A stretch of DNA of 49,285 nt from Actibacterium sp. (lineage in GTDB: Bacteria; Pseudomonadota; Alphaproteobacteria; Rhodobacterales; Rhodobacteraceae), in the NCBI GenBank assembly GCA_016278285.1, contig JADQCD010000049.1, positions 1 through 49,285 on the forward strand, given 5' to 3'. Under the pieces are notes generated by a model that was not told the DNA's origin, did no database searches, and saw only the letters and a list, made by a program, of their open reading frames with translations. Each line of letters begins with the position of its first letter. Position 1 is the first letter of the stretch. This document shows, one piece after another, positions 25,030 through 33,523 of the stretch. The position numbers were made by a program, and so were the translations under genes.

Positions 25030-25410
25030 ATGAGCGATCTGGGCATGATCAAGGCATTGGCGAGTAGCGGAATGCGGGCACAGGCCACGCGACTGCGCCA
25101 TATCTCGGAAAACATCGCCAATGTGGACACCCCCGGCTATCACCGGAAGATCGTCGCGTTCCGAAACATGGTGCAAGACGGGACGGTCGCCACCGGCCCC
25201 GTGCAATTTGACCAGCGGCCACTTAAGGAAATCTACGATCCGGGTCACCCGCTGGCCGATGGAACCGGCCATTACGATGGCTCGAACGTCGATCTGATGG
25301 TCGAAATCGCGGACGCCCGCGAAGCGCAGCGCAGCTATGAGGCGAACCTGAAATTGTTCGATCAGGCCCGACAGATGAAGTCCGGCCTGCTGGACCTGCT
25401 TCGCCGATAG
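25030..25410 (+). CDS. flgC: Flagellar proximal rod protein FlgC
   Basis: Rod subunit, 126 residues, starting 11 bp after flgB with AGGAGAGCAGGAT before its ATG. It shows the rod motif HISENIANVDTPGYHRK and the C-terminal DLMVEIADAREAQRSYEANL block shared by FlgC proteins. Polymerises on FlgB in the periplasm; exported by the type III apparatus encoded in this locus. Confidence 0.95.
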   Translation: MSDLGMIKALASSGMRAQATRLRHISENIANVDTPGYHRKIVAFRNMVQDGTVATGPVQFDQRPLKEIYDPGHPLADGTGHYDGSNVDLMVEIADAREAQRSYEANLKLFDQARQMKSGLLDLLRR

Positions 25411-25420
25411 AGGGAGAACC

Positions 25421-25717
25421 ATGATGGACATCAGATCCTCCACCGTCGCAGTCCAGGGCTATAATACGGCCCGGAGTGCAACCCGCCCCGAATCGCCAGC
25501 CGGTACCCAGGAGGGCGGATTTGCCCGCATGGCACGGGAATTCACGGCGACGCTGCAGGAAGGCGAGCAAACCGCAAAGGCCGCGATGACAGGTGACGCG
25601 GACCCTCACGCGCTGGTTCAGGCATTGGCCCAGACCGAATTGGCCGTCGAGACCGCCGTGACGGTGCGTGACAAGGTGGTCGAAGCCTACCAGGAAATCC
25701 TGCGGATGCCGGTCTGA
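25421..25717 (+). CDS. fliE: Flagellar MS-ring/rod junction protein FliE
   Basis: Small protein of 98 residues joining the MS ring to the proximal rod. The C-terminal part DPHALVQALAQTELAVETAV and VRDKVVEAYQEILRMPV is the FliE signature. GGGAGAACC precedes ATG 25421; ATG 25424 is an equal alternative. It ends four bases before fliQ. Confidence 0.93.
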   Translation: MMDIRSSTVAVQGYNTARSATRPESPAGTQEGGFARMAREFTATLQEGEQTAKAAMTGDADPHALVQALAQTELAVETAVTVRDKVVEAYQEILRMPV

Positions 25718-25721
25718 TCCC

Positions 25722-25988
25722 ATGGATGATGTCGTCTTCTATGACACGTTGCGGCAGGGGCTTTGGGTCGCGGTCGAGATTTCCACTCCGATCCTGGTCG
25801 TGGCCCTGGCCGTCGGGCTGATCATCGGTCTGTTCCAGGCACTGACCTCGGTGCAGGAAATGACCCTGACATTCGTCCCCAAGCTCGCGGCGATCCTGAT
25901 CGTCTTCTGGGCGTCGATGGGGTTCATGACGGAAACCCTTGCGGGTTTTTTCACCAATGACCTGATCCCGATCATCGTGGGGGGATGA
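25722..25988 (+). CDS. fliQ: Flagellar export gate protein FliQ
   Basis: Inner-membrane export gate component, 88 residues with two membrane helices: ISTPILVVALAVGLIIGLFQ and LAAILIVFWASMGFMTE. The FliQ motif QALTSVQEMTLTFVPKL links them. ATG 25722 is the only start that leaves a normal FliQ; the frame extends back inside fliE. Forms the gate with FliP (41771) and FliR (30651), which are in other operons of the locus. Confidence 0.95.
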   Translation: MDDVVFYDTLRQGLWVAVEISTPILVVALAVGLIIGLFQALTSVQEMTLTFVPKLAAILIVFWASMGFMTETLAGFFTNDLIPIIVGG

Positions 25989-25991
25989 GCG

Positions 25992-26708
25992 ATGGACAAT
26001 TCCAGTTACGCGGCGTTGACCCGGCAGACTGGCCTGCTGCGTGAAATGCAAACCGTTGCCAACAATATCGCCAACGCCTCGACGACGGGCTACCGCAGCG
26101 AAGGCGTCATGTTCGCCGAATATGTTCATTCGACCGGGATCGGGGAATCGTTATCCATGGCGGTGGCGCATGGACGGTGGACAGACCGGGCACAGGGCCC
26201 GCTGAACCGGACCGGCGGGCGCTTCGACTTTGCGGTCGAGGGGGCCGGTTTCTTTTTGGTGCAGACCCCCCGGGGCAATATGCTGACCCGCGCCGGCGCC
26301 TTCAGCCGGAACCAGGCCGGCGATCTGGTAACGCCGGAGGGGCATGCCCTGCTTGATGCCGGCGGGACGCCGATATTCGTGCCACCAGATGCGCGCGACG
26401 TCGAACTTGCCGCCGACGGAACGCTCAGTGCCGGAGGACGTCCGCTTACCCGGATCGGTCTGTTCCAGCCCATCGACCCCGCGGACCTGCAACACCGGTC
26501 CGGCACGCTGTTTGCCACATCATCCGGAACGGAACCCGCCGTCGAAGCGGGAAGGATCCTTCAGGGCTTTCTGGAGGGTTCCAATGTCGATCCCATGACG
26601 CAGGTCGCACGGATGATCGAGGTGCAACGATCCTATGAGCTCGGCCAGAGCTTTCTGGAGCGTGAGGATGAGCGCATTCGCAACGTCCTTAGCACCATGG
26701 GTCGCTAA
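25992..26708 (+). CDS. flgF: Flagellar rod protein FlgF
   Basis: Distal-proximal junction rod protein, 238 residues. It has the axial N-terminal motif LREMQTVANNIANASTTGYR and the FlgF/FlgG core block RFDFAVEGAGFFLVQTPRGN. The C-terminal block ends in EVQRSYELGQSFLEREDER. The sequence is shorter and less FlgG-like than its neighbour, supporting FlgF. Three bases after fliQ and 18 bp before flgG. Confidence 0.94.
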   Translation: MDNSSYAALTRQTGLLREMQTVANNIANASTTGYRSEGVMFAEYVHSTGIGESLSMAVAHGRWTDRAQGPLNRTGGRFDFAVEGAGFFLVQTPRGNMLTRAGAFSRNQAGDLVTPEGHALLDAGGTPIFVPPDARDVELAADGTLSAGGRPLTRIGLFQPIDPADLQHRSGTLFATSSGTEPAVEAGRILQGFLEGSNVDPMTQVARMIEVQRSYELGQSFLEREDERIRNVLSTMGR

Positions 26709-26726
26709 CCTGAAAGGAGGTGCCGA

Positions 26727-27512
26727 ATGCGCGCCCTGAAAATTGCCGCCACAGGCATGAGCGCCCAGCAAATGCGGGTCGAGGTAATCTCCAACAACCT
26801 CGCCAACATGAACACCACGGCCTATGACGCGCGACGGGCAGAGTTTGCCGATCTGCATTATCAGCAGATGACCCGCGCCGGCACGATCAATGGCGCCGAC
26901 GGCACGGTCGTTCCCACCGGCGTGCAGATCGGTCTCGGGGTGCGTCCGGCAGCTGTAAGCGTGGTTCTTTCACAAGGATCGCTGTCGCAGACCGGCGGCG
27001 ATCTCGACCTCGCCATCGAAGGGCGAGGGTATCTGGAAGTCACGCTGCCTTCGGGCCGGCCGGCCTATACCCGCGATGGCGCGCTGAAACGCTCGGCCGA
27101 AGGGCTTATCGTGACCTCGGACGGATACGCGGTGGCCCCCGATATCACGATCCCCGACGATGCGCGCAGTATCTCGGTCAACGCGCAGGGCGAAGTTTAC
27201 GGCTACTTCGCCGATCAGGTGCAACCGGAACTTTTGGGCCAGTTCAGCCTGGCGAGTTTCTCGAACGAAAAGGGCCTGGAGGCGAAGGGCTCCAACCTCT
27301 TCCTCGAAACCGCCGCCTCCGGCCCGGCCTTCGTGGCGGCGCCGGGTGAAAACGGGCTGGGGACATTCCGGCAGGGCTACCTGGAAAGCAGCTCGGTCGA
27401 TGCGGTTCGCGAGGTGACCGAACTGATCGAGGCGCAGCGCGGTTATGAGCTGAATGCCAAGGTCATCACCGCCGCTGACCAGATGCTCGGCGCAACGACC
27501 AAGGTGCGTTGA
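26727..27512 (+). CDS. flgG: Flagellar distal rod protein FlgG
   Basis: Distal rod subunit, 261 residues, the normal length. Recognised from MRALKIAATGMSAQQMRVEV, then ISNNLANMNTTAYDARRAEF and GVRPAAVSVVLSQGSLSQTG. The C-terminal EVTELIEAQRGYELNAKVI is the family ending. AAAGGAGGTG lies before its ATG, an excellent ribosome-binding site. Stop overlaps the flgA ATG by one base. Confidence 0.97.
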   Translation: MRALKIAATGMSAQQMRVEVISNNLANMNTTAYDARRAEFADLHYQQMTRAGTINGADGTVVPTGVQIGLGVRPAAVSVVLSQGSLSQTGGDLDLAIEGRGYLEVTLPSGRPAYTRDGALKRSAEGLIVTSDGYAVAPDITIPDDARSISVNAQGEVYGYFADQVQPELLGQFSLASFSNEKGLEAKGSNLFLETAASGPAFVAAPGENGLGTFRQGYLESSSVDAVREVTELIEAQRGYELNAKVITAADQMLGATTKVR

Positions 27513-27934
27513 TGAAATACTTTTTTCTGTTCGCTTTTCTTCTATCCAGCCCCGCGGCCGCCGATACGCTGATCGCTTCCCGAACGATCCGCAGCCAGGC
27601 GATCATCCGCACTGGCGATGTCACCGTGGTCAAGGACGAGGTGCCAGGCGCGCTTAGCTCCATCGACGCGGTCTTGGGGATGGAGGCGCGCGTCATCCTT
27701 TATGCAGGCAGGCCGATACGGCGCGGCGACGTCGGGCCGCCTGCACTTGTAGAACGCAACCAGATTGTCACCCTTCGTTACGCAACAGGCGGGCTGAGCA
27801 TCACGGCCGAGGCCCGCGCCCTGGATCGCGCCGGCGTAGGGGACAGGTTGCGCGTGATGAATCTGGCCTCACGAACCACCGTGACAGGCCATGTCTCGTC
27901 GGCAGGAGAGGTTATCGCCAGCCCGGCCCATTAG
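27512..27934 (+). CDS. flgA: Flagellar P-ring assembly chaperone FlgA
   Basis: Periplasmic chaperone for P-ring assembly, 140 residues from ATG 27512, whose A is shared with the flgG stop. An N-terminal signal peptide (YFFLFAFLLSSPAAADTL, cleavage after Ala-Ala-Ala) is followed by an SAF-type domain ending in AGVGDRLRVMNLASRTTVTG. Shorter than enterobacterial FlgA (about 220), as usual in Alphaproteobacteria. The P-ring protein flgI is not in the window. Confidence 0.92.
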   Translation: MKYFFLFAFLLSSPAAADTLIASRTIRSQAIIRTGDVTVVKDEVPGALSSIDAVLGMEARVILYAGRPIRRGDVGPPALVERNQIVTLRYATGGLSITAEARALDRAGVGDRLRVMNLASRTTVTGHVSSAGEVIASPAH

Positions 27935-27948
27935 ATTGAGGATTTATC

Positions 27949-28677
27949 ATGTTTCGCATTTGCTTTTCAGGGTTCCTGCTGCTTTCCGCCGCCGCGTGTT
28001 CACGGATGGAAAATGTCGGCAAAGCTCCGGATTTCTCAAAATCCGTCGGAACCGATGCCTATTATGCGATGACCACCTCCGCGATGCCGGAGGACGTGCA
28101 ACCCCGTGACGCATTGGGCGAAGCATCGCTTTGGAGCCGCGAGCGCGATTCCCTGTTGGGCGACAGGCGTGCGGAAAGGCGGGGCGACATCCTGACTGTC
28201 GTGATCAAGATCGATGACAAGGCCGAGATTTCGAATTCGACAGGCCGCTCGCGGAACGGGTCGGAAAGCATGGCGATACCGGATTTCCTGGGCATTCCCC
28301 AGCGTATTGGCAGTCAATTGCCGAATGGCGCGGACATGGACAACGCGGTTTCGACAAATTCGTCGAGCGGCTATAGCGGCGAAGGGTCCGTCAGCCGGAA
28401 CGAACGCCTGACCTTGCGCGTGGCTGCGACCGTGACACGCGTTCTTCCCAATGGGGTGTTGCAGATACAGGGGTCGCAGGAGGTGCGCGTGAATTTCGAA
28501 TTGCGCGAACTTCTTGTCAGCGGTTTCGTCCAGCCGCAGGACATTTCCCGCCGGAACGAGATCTCCTATGACAAGATTGCGGCAGCGCGAATTTCGTACG
28601 GCGGACGCGGCCAGATCAGTGATGTTCAGCAGCCGCGTTATGGTCAGCAGGTGGCTGACATCATTCTTCCGTTCTGA
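27949..28677 (+). CDS. flgH: Flagellar L-ring protein FlgH
   Basis: Outer-membrane lipoprotein that forms the L ring, 242 residues. The signal peptide ends in the lipobox LSAAAC, with Cys17 as the lipidation site. The FlgH body shows SLLGDRRAERRGDILTVVI, then KAEISNSTGRSR and the C-terminal ISYDKIAAARISYGGRGQIS. Fourteen bp after flgA and 12 bp before a FliL-like gene. Confidence 0.95.
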   Translation: MFRICFSGFLLLSAAACSRMENVGKAPDFSKSVGTDAYYAMTTSAMPEDVQPRDALGEASLWSRERDSLLGDRRAERRGDILTVVIKIDDKAEISNSTGRSRNGSESMAIPDFLGIPQRIGSQLPNGADMDNAVSTNSSSGYSGEGSVSRNERLTLRVAATVTRVLPNGVLQIQGSQEVRVNFELRELLVSGFVQPQDISRRNEISYDKIAAARISYGGRGQISDVQQPRYGQQVADIILPF

Positions 28678-28689
28678 GGAAATTTTCAG

Positions 28690-29205
28690 TTGTCGAAGAT
28701 CCTGCCGATTCTTTTTGCGATTCTTGGCCTGGCGACAGGCGGCGGTGCTGGTTATGTCCTGCGCCCTGACGGGCATGGCGCCGATGCGACCGCGCAGAGC
28801 GGAACGCGCCCGCCCGCATCGTCGGAATCGCAAGCCGATGTCGCGCAACCGGATCTTTCGTCGTCACAAAGCGAGGGTCAGAATACGGAATTCGTCAAGC
28901 TCAACAACCAGTTCGTGATCCCGGTCGTCGTTGAGGCGCGTGTCACCGCGCTTGTCGTTCTATCGGTCAATCTGGAAATTGAGGCCGGGAATTCCTCCAA
29001 AGTATATCAACTGGAACCCAAGCTGCGCGACGCCTTTCTTACGGTCCTTTTCGATCACGCCAACACCGGCGGCTTCTCCGGGGAATTTACCGCCTCGACC
29101 AAGATGGCCCGCCTGCGGATCGCGCTGAACGAAACCGCCAAGCGCGTCCTGGGGCCATTTTTTCGGGACGTGCTGATCACCGAACTGGTCCGACAGGACA
29201 CTTGA
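28690..29205 (+). CDS. FliL-related membrane protein
   Basis: A 171-residue protein with one N-terminal membrane segment (ILPILFAILGLATGGGAGYV), a Ser/Gln-rich linker and a periplasmic domain that recalls FliL: FVKLNNQFVIPVVVEARVTAL through LRDAFLTVLFDHANTGGF and LRIALNETAKRVLG. The start is TTG 28690 with GAGGAA eight bases upstream. It is a second FliL-like gene; the canonical fliL is at 38663. Likely inner-membrane and stator- or rod-associated, but that is inference from the fold and its place at the end of the rod operon. Convergent with the FliJ-like gene, four bases apart. Confidence 0.78.
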   Translation: MSKILPILFAILGLATGGGAGYVLRPDGHGADATAQSGTRPPASSESQADVAQPDLSSSQSEGQNTEFVKLNNQFVIPVVVEARVTALVVLSVNLEIEAGNSSKVYQLEPKLRDAFLTVLFDHANTGGFSGEFTASTKMARLRIALNETAKRVLGPFFRDVLITELVRQDT

Positions 29206-29209
29206 AGCA

Positions 29210-29569
29210 TCACCATCCGCGCCGCCTGGATCGCGCCAGAAGGTTCGTCAACGCCTGATCGCGGCCAAGCGCAAGCTTCGCGGCGCGCCTGGCGCGGCTT
29301 TCCTCGGCACGCGCGCGCGCCAGCGCCATGTTCAACTCGGCGCGTCTTGAATCGGCCCACCGTTGCCACAACAGATCGACGCCGGCCCGCGTTGACGCGG
29401 ATTCCACGTTTGCGCTTACCCTGCGCCGATCCGCATCCAGCCCGGCGATGGATTCTTCCAGCTCGCGCCCGGCTCGGACTGCCTTTTTCAGCCGCGACAG
29501 GTTGACATCAAGCGCCAATCGGGTGACCCGATTCAACCGCGCGGCTTTTTGGTGATATGGCGGGATCAT
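29210..29569 (-). CDS. Small coiled-coil protein, FliJ-like candidate
   Basis: A 119-residue, strongly basic, all-helical protein: LSRLKKAVRAGRELEESIAG, then RRRVSANVESASTRAGVDLL and RARAEESRARRAAKLALGRD. Size, charge and coiled-coil character match FliJ, the export-apparatus stalk that contacts FliI and FlhA, and the gene overlaps flhB by four bases (ATGA). FliJ proteins diverge so much that sequence alone cannot settle it. No other fliJ candidate is seen in the window. Confidence 0.55.
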   Translation of the reverse strand: MIPPYHQKAARLNRVTRLALDVNLSRLKKAVRAGRELEESIAGLDADRRRVSANVESASTRAGVDLLWQRWADSRRAELNMALARARAEESRARRAAKLALGRDQALTNLLARSRRRGW

Positions 29570-30654
29570 GGCCGCAGCCCTGCGCTCGCGCGCATCTTCT
29601 CGGCAAATCGGATCGCAGCGGCCACGGCCTTGTAATGTTCGCGCCGGATTTCCTCGCCGATTTCGACACTGGCATAAAGGGCCCGCGCCGTCGGCGGATC
29701 CGAATGTATCGGAACACCGTGTTCGACGGCGGTTTCGCGAATTCGGGCAGCGATCTCATCCATCCCCTTCGCCACGCAGACCGGCGCGCCGGGACCTGAA
29801 CGATCCCATTTCAGCGCAACAGCGAAATGCGTCGGGTTCACGACCACGACATCGGCGGCCGGCACATCGGCCAGAACCTGCTTCATGGCAATGGCCGTCC
29901 CGCGCTGGCGTCGCTGGTTTTTCATGTGGGGGTCGCCCTCGGACTGCTTGACCTCGTCCTTGAGCTCCTTGTGCGACATCCGGTTCTTCCGCAAATGTTC
30001 AAAAATCTGCCAGACATAATCGATTACCCCGATGAAGGTGGAAATCACCACGACCACGAGAATGAACTCGAGCGACATGCGCATCATGCGCGCGACGGCC
30101 ATGGCAGGGGAAAGGTGCATGACCGTCAGGATTTCGGGCAGGCGCCGGATCAGGTAAAGGGCGAGAAGGATGCAATATACCGCAAGCTTTGTTGCGCTCT
30201 TCGCAAATTCGAACAGGCCCGCACGGCCAAACTTGCTCTTCGCATTCGAGATTGGGGAAATTCTGGAAGCTTTCGGCAGGAGTTTTTCCGGTGCGACGAT
30301 CAGGCTGCGTTGCAGAAGGATGGACAGAAGCACCAGCACCGCAGGGCCCAGAAACCACGGAGCGACCGCCAGAAGGATCGTGCCGGCCAGTCCGCCGCCC
30401 AGGGTGGTCGCGCTGCCGTCAAAGAAACGCGGGGCCAAAGAGTCGGCCTGATCGAAAAGGACAAGTCCGGAATTGGCCAGCTTCAAGAGTGATGCGGCGC
30501 CGATACTGGCCGCCACCAGCGACAGCCCCGCATATCCGGCAGCTGCGTTAAGATCCGCCGACCGGGCAACTTCACCCTTTTTCCGTGCATCCTCAAGCCG
30601 CTTGGCTGTCGGATCGTGGCTTTTTTCCTCGTCGTCGGAACCCGCGCCACTCAT
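29566..30654 (-). CDS. flhB: Flagellar export switch protein FlhB
   Basis: Inner-membrane export protein that switches substrate class when its cytoplasmic tail is cleaved, 362 residues. The N-terminus DPTAKRLEDARKKGEVARS is the FlhB signature, four membrane segments follow, and the autocleavage motif NPTH is present near residue 268-271 (VVVNPTHFAVAL). FliK, which triggers the switch, is encoded at 16883-19139. Overlaps fliR upstream and the FliJ-like gene downstream by ATGA. Confidence 0.96.
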   Translation of the reverse strand: MSGAGSDDEEKSHDPTAKRLEDARKKGEVARSADLNAAAGYAGLSLVAASIGAASLLKLANSGLVLFDQADSLAPRFFDGSATTLGGGLAGTILLAVAPWFLGPAVLVLLSILLQRSLIVAPEKLLPKASRISPISNAKSKFGRAGLFEFAKSATKLAVYCILLALYLIRRLPEILTVMHLSPAMAVARMMRMSLEFILVVVVISTFIGVIDYVWQIFEHLRKNRMSHKELKDEVKQSEGDPHMKNQRRQRGTAIAMKQVLADVPAADVVVVNPTHFAVALKWDRSGPGAPVCVAKGMDEIAARIRETAVEHGVPIHSDPPTARALYASVEIGEEIRREHYKAVAAAIRFAEKMRASAGLRP

Positions 30655-31430
30655 GGCGAAACCTCGAACGGATTGGCCAGAATCGCGATCATCCAGTCTG
30701 ACCAGATCGATAGCAATGCAGGCGCCGCCAAAAACAGCAGGATCAAACCCGCAGCGGTGATGGCGGGGGCCCCAACCAGAGCCACCATGAGCTGCGGCAT
30801 CGCACGGTTGATGACACCAAGGGCCAGGTTGTAAATCAGCGAAGCAATCACGAAGGGCATGGCCAGCGTCACTGCCAGCGCGAAGCCGCGGGCAATCTGC
30901 GCGACTCCCCAGTCGGCCAGCACCCCGGCATCGGGCAGGCGCCCGGGGGGCAGTATTTCATAGGACAGGATCATCGCTTGCGCCGCACGCACATGCAGCC
31001 CGGTTGCCACCGCCAGCGCGAGCCCCGCGAACACCAGGACTGCCCCCATCGCCGGTTGCGGATTCACCCCGGCGCCACCGAAAGCCTGCGAAAGCGATGT
31101 GGAATGTGCGGCGACAGTTCCCGCGATCTCAAGCACCAGAACCAGAAGCCGTAACATCATGCCCAGCGCCAGCCCGATAATGATTTCGGAAAGCAGGAAC
31201 GGCGCGATGATGCGAGCGCCCTGTTTCAAGGGTACGACGGAAGACCCGACAGCCGGGGCGATAACCAGCGTGAAAGCCAGCGCGAGTGCCAGTTTCACAC
31301 GCTGCGGCACCGATTTTTCTCCGAAAGCCGGCAAAAGAGTCACTACCGCAGCCACGCGCAAGAAGACGATGAACCCGGCAAAAAGCGTCTTTTGTGCGAT
31401 GGGAATCAGCCCAGCCAGTGTATCGGTCAT
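30651..31430 (-). CDS. fliR: Flagellar export gate protein FliR
   Basis: Polytopic inner-membrane gate protein, 259 residues with about six hydrophobic segments (for example FLRVAAVVTLLPAFGEKSVP and LILLFLAAPALLSIWSDWMI). The conserved RVKLALALAFTLVIAP and PFVIASLIYNLALGVINRAM blocks identify it. Overlaps flhA and flhB by four bases each, giving a coupled flhA-fliR-flhB string as in other Alphaproteobacteria. Confidence 0.95.
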   Translation of the reverse strand: MTDTLAGLIPIAQKTLFAGFIVFLRVAAVVTLLPAFGEKSVPQRVKLALALAFTLVIAPAVGSSVVPLKQGARIIAPFLLSEIIIGLALGMMLRLLVLVLEIAGTVAAHSTSLSQAFGGAGVNPQPAMGAVLVFAGLALAVATGLHVRAAQAMILSYEILPPGRLPDAGVLADWGVAQIARGFALAVTLAMPFVIASLIYNLALGVINRAMPQLMVALVGAPAITAAGLILLFLAAPALLSIWSDWMIAILANPFEVSP

Positions 31431-33523
31431 GCCTCCACCAGACCGACCAACGCGGGCCGTGCCTCGGTGCCGACTTCCTCGAAGGACAGAACCGGCGCAG
31501 GGATGCCCTTAGCCGACAGGACCGTTCGAAGAAAGCGCCGGCGTCGGGTCGATGTGACAAGCGCGGGAAAGACGCCGGTTTCGCCGGCTTTCGACAGTTT
31601 GTCCGAGACCGCAGTTGCCAGCCTATTGAACTCATCCGGTGGAAGCGCAACATCGCCTGATCCGCCTTCGCCGTCGACCTGGTATTGAACAAAGCGCTCT
31701 TCCCATTCCGGGGCCAGTTGCATGAGCGGAATGGTTCCGTCGGGGCGGCGATGCTCGGCAATCAGCTGAAAACCCAGGCGGTGACGTACATGCTCGCATA
31801 TCGCTTCGGCCGTTGGGTGGGCATGCCGCGCTTCCGCGATGGCCTCGAGGATCAATGGCATATTGCGGATCGAAACCCGCTCTTCCAGAAGCAATCGCAG
31901 CACCGCGAGCAGCAGGTCCACGGGCACCTTGTCGGGCACAAGTTCGTCGATCATCCGGCGGTTGGCATCGGCCCGTCCCTGATCGGTCAGGTTGCACAAT
32001 TCGTCGAGAAGCCGGCGCAGCGCCTTGAGCGTGAGCAACCGGGAAAAGTTTCTGCGGATCACCTCGAGAAGATGAGTGGCAAGAACCTCGGTCGGGTTGA
32101 CCAGCGTCACCCCGCTCAGCGCCATGTCCTCTCGCTCGCCGGGTCCGATCCAGCGGGCCGGGGCGCCATAGACCGGCTCCTTGACATCTTCGCCGGGAGG
32201 AAGCGGAGCGGAATCTTCGGTCAGCAGCGCCAGCACCTTTTCCGGACGCAGAACATCACGGGCCTGTTCGACACCCTGGATGCGGATAACATAAGTGCCA
32301 TCAAGCAATGCGCCGCTGTCGGTGAGGCGAATTTCCGGCAGGATCAGGCCGTAGGTTTCGGCGACGTGGCGGCGCATGTTGCCGATCCGCGCATCCAGCC
32401 CCGTGGAGGAGTCCAGAACCATCGTGACAAGGTCCGGCGCGAATTCCAGGTGTATGTCGTCCAGATCCAGAAGATCGCCCATCGGTCGTTCAACCTCGGC
32501 CTCGGGCGCATCCGCGGAAACGGCGTCGGCCTGAGCGGCGCGGCGGGCGGCGTTGCGCTGCACGGTCCAGGCGGCGCCGGCCAGGACCAGCGCGCCGGCG
32601 ATGAAGGGCAGGAAAGGCAGGCCCGGAACCAAAGCGAAAAGCCCCATCAGCAGGGCCACCGTGGCCAGCGCCGGCGGATATCGGCCCAACTGCCCGATCA
32701 AGGCAGTGTCGGCGGCGCCGGTCGCACCACCGCGTGCCAGCAAGAGCGCCGAGGCGATGGAAATGATCACCGCCGGAATCTGGCTGACCAGCCCGTCGCC
32801 CACCGTAAGAATGGCGTAGGTGTGGAAGGCGCGCGAAAGCGGCATGCCATGAATCGCGATTCCGATCACCAGGCCCATTACCAGATTCAGAATCGTAATC
32901 AGGAGGCCGGCGATCGCATCCCCCTTTACGAATTTTGATGCGCCGTCCAGCGAGCCGAAAAAAGTCGTTTCCGCCTGCTCCGTCTCGCGCCGCGCCTTGG
33001 CCTGCGCATGGTCGATGGCGCCCGCGCTCATGTCACTGTCGATGGCCAACTGTTTGCCGGGCATCCCGTCGAGGGCAAAGCGGGCACCGACCTCGGCCAT
33101 GCGCGTCGCCCCCTTGGTTATGACGATGAAATTGACGATCAGAAGGACGCCGAACACGACCAGTCCGATCAGCACGCTGCCGCCCATAATGAAATTGGCG
33201 AACCCCTCTATGACGTTTCCGGCGGCATGTGTGCCCTTGTGCCCCTCGCCGATGATAAGCTTGGTGGAAGAGACATTGAGGGACAGGCGCAGCATCAACG
33301 AGGCCAGAAGAACAGTGGGAAAGGCCGAAAAATCAAGCGGTCGTTCGATGAACAGGGTCACCGTAAAGACCAGGATCGCCAAAGCGAAAGACATGGCCAA
33401 ACCGACATCCAGAACCCAGGACGGCACCGGCAGGATCATCATCACGATCACTGCCATCAACGCCAGTGCCAGAAGGATGGTCGGGCGGAAAATTCCTCTC
33501 ATCGAAGGTAGCACGAGCATCAT
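31427..33523 (-). CDS. flhA: Flagellar export protein FlhA
   Basis: Large export gate protein, 698 residues: an N-terminal membrane half of about eight segments to residue 310 or so, then a cytoplasmic domain that docks chaperone-substrate complexes. The FHIPEP-family signature is visible in TKGATRMAEVGARFALDGMP and GKQLAIDSDMSAGAI. Downstream, LVNPTEVLATHLLEVIRRN belongs to the cytoplasmic domain. ATG 33523 overlaps the sltF stop (ATGA); Met8 (33502) is a possible alternative. A 417-residue frame on the opposite strand (31685-32938) is a GC-rich shadow. Confidence 0.97.
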   Translation of the reverse strand: MMLVLPSMRGIFRPTILLALALMAVIVMMILPVPSWVLDVGLAMSFALAILVFTVTLFIERPLDFSAFPTVLLASLMLRLSLNVSSTKLIIGEGHKGTHAAGNVIEGFANFIMGGSVLIGLVVFGVLLIVNFIVITKGATRMAEVGARFALDGMPGKQLAIDSDMSAGAIDHAQAKARRETEQAETTFFGSLDGASKFVKGDAIAGLLITILNLVMGLVIGIAIHGMPLSRAFHTYAILTVGDGLVSQIPAVIISIASALLLARGGATGAADTALIGQLGRYPPALATVALLMGLFALVPGLPFLPFIAGALVLAGAAWTVQRNAARRAAQADAVSADAPEAEVERPMGDLLDLDDIHLEFAPDLVTMVLDSSTGLDARIGNMRRHVAETYGLILPEIRLTDSGALLDGTYVIRIQGVEQARDVLRPEKVLALLTEDSAPLPPGEDVKEPVYGAPARWIGPGEREDMALSGVTLVNPTEVLATHLLEVIRRNFSRLLTLKALRRLLDELCNLTDQGRADANRRMIDELVPDKVPVDLLLAVLRLLLEERVSIRNMPLILEAIAEARHAHPTAEAICEHVRHRLGFQLIAEHRRPDGTIPLMQLAPEWEERFVQYQVDGEGGSGDVALPPDEFNRLATAVSDKLSKAGETGVFPALVTSTRRRRFLRTVLSAKGIPAPVLSFEEVGTEARPALVGLVEA

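Noticed and set aside
31685-32938. 417-residue plus-strand frame opposite flhA
   Set aside because: It lies wholly inside the conserved FlhA coding region and shows no family features.
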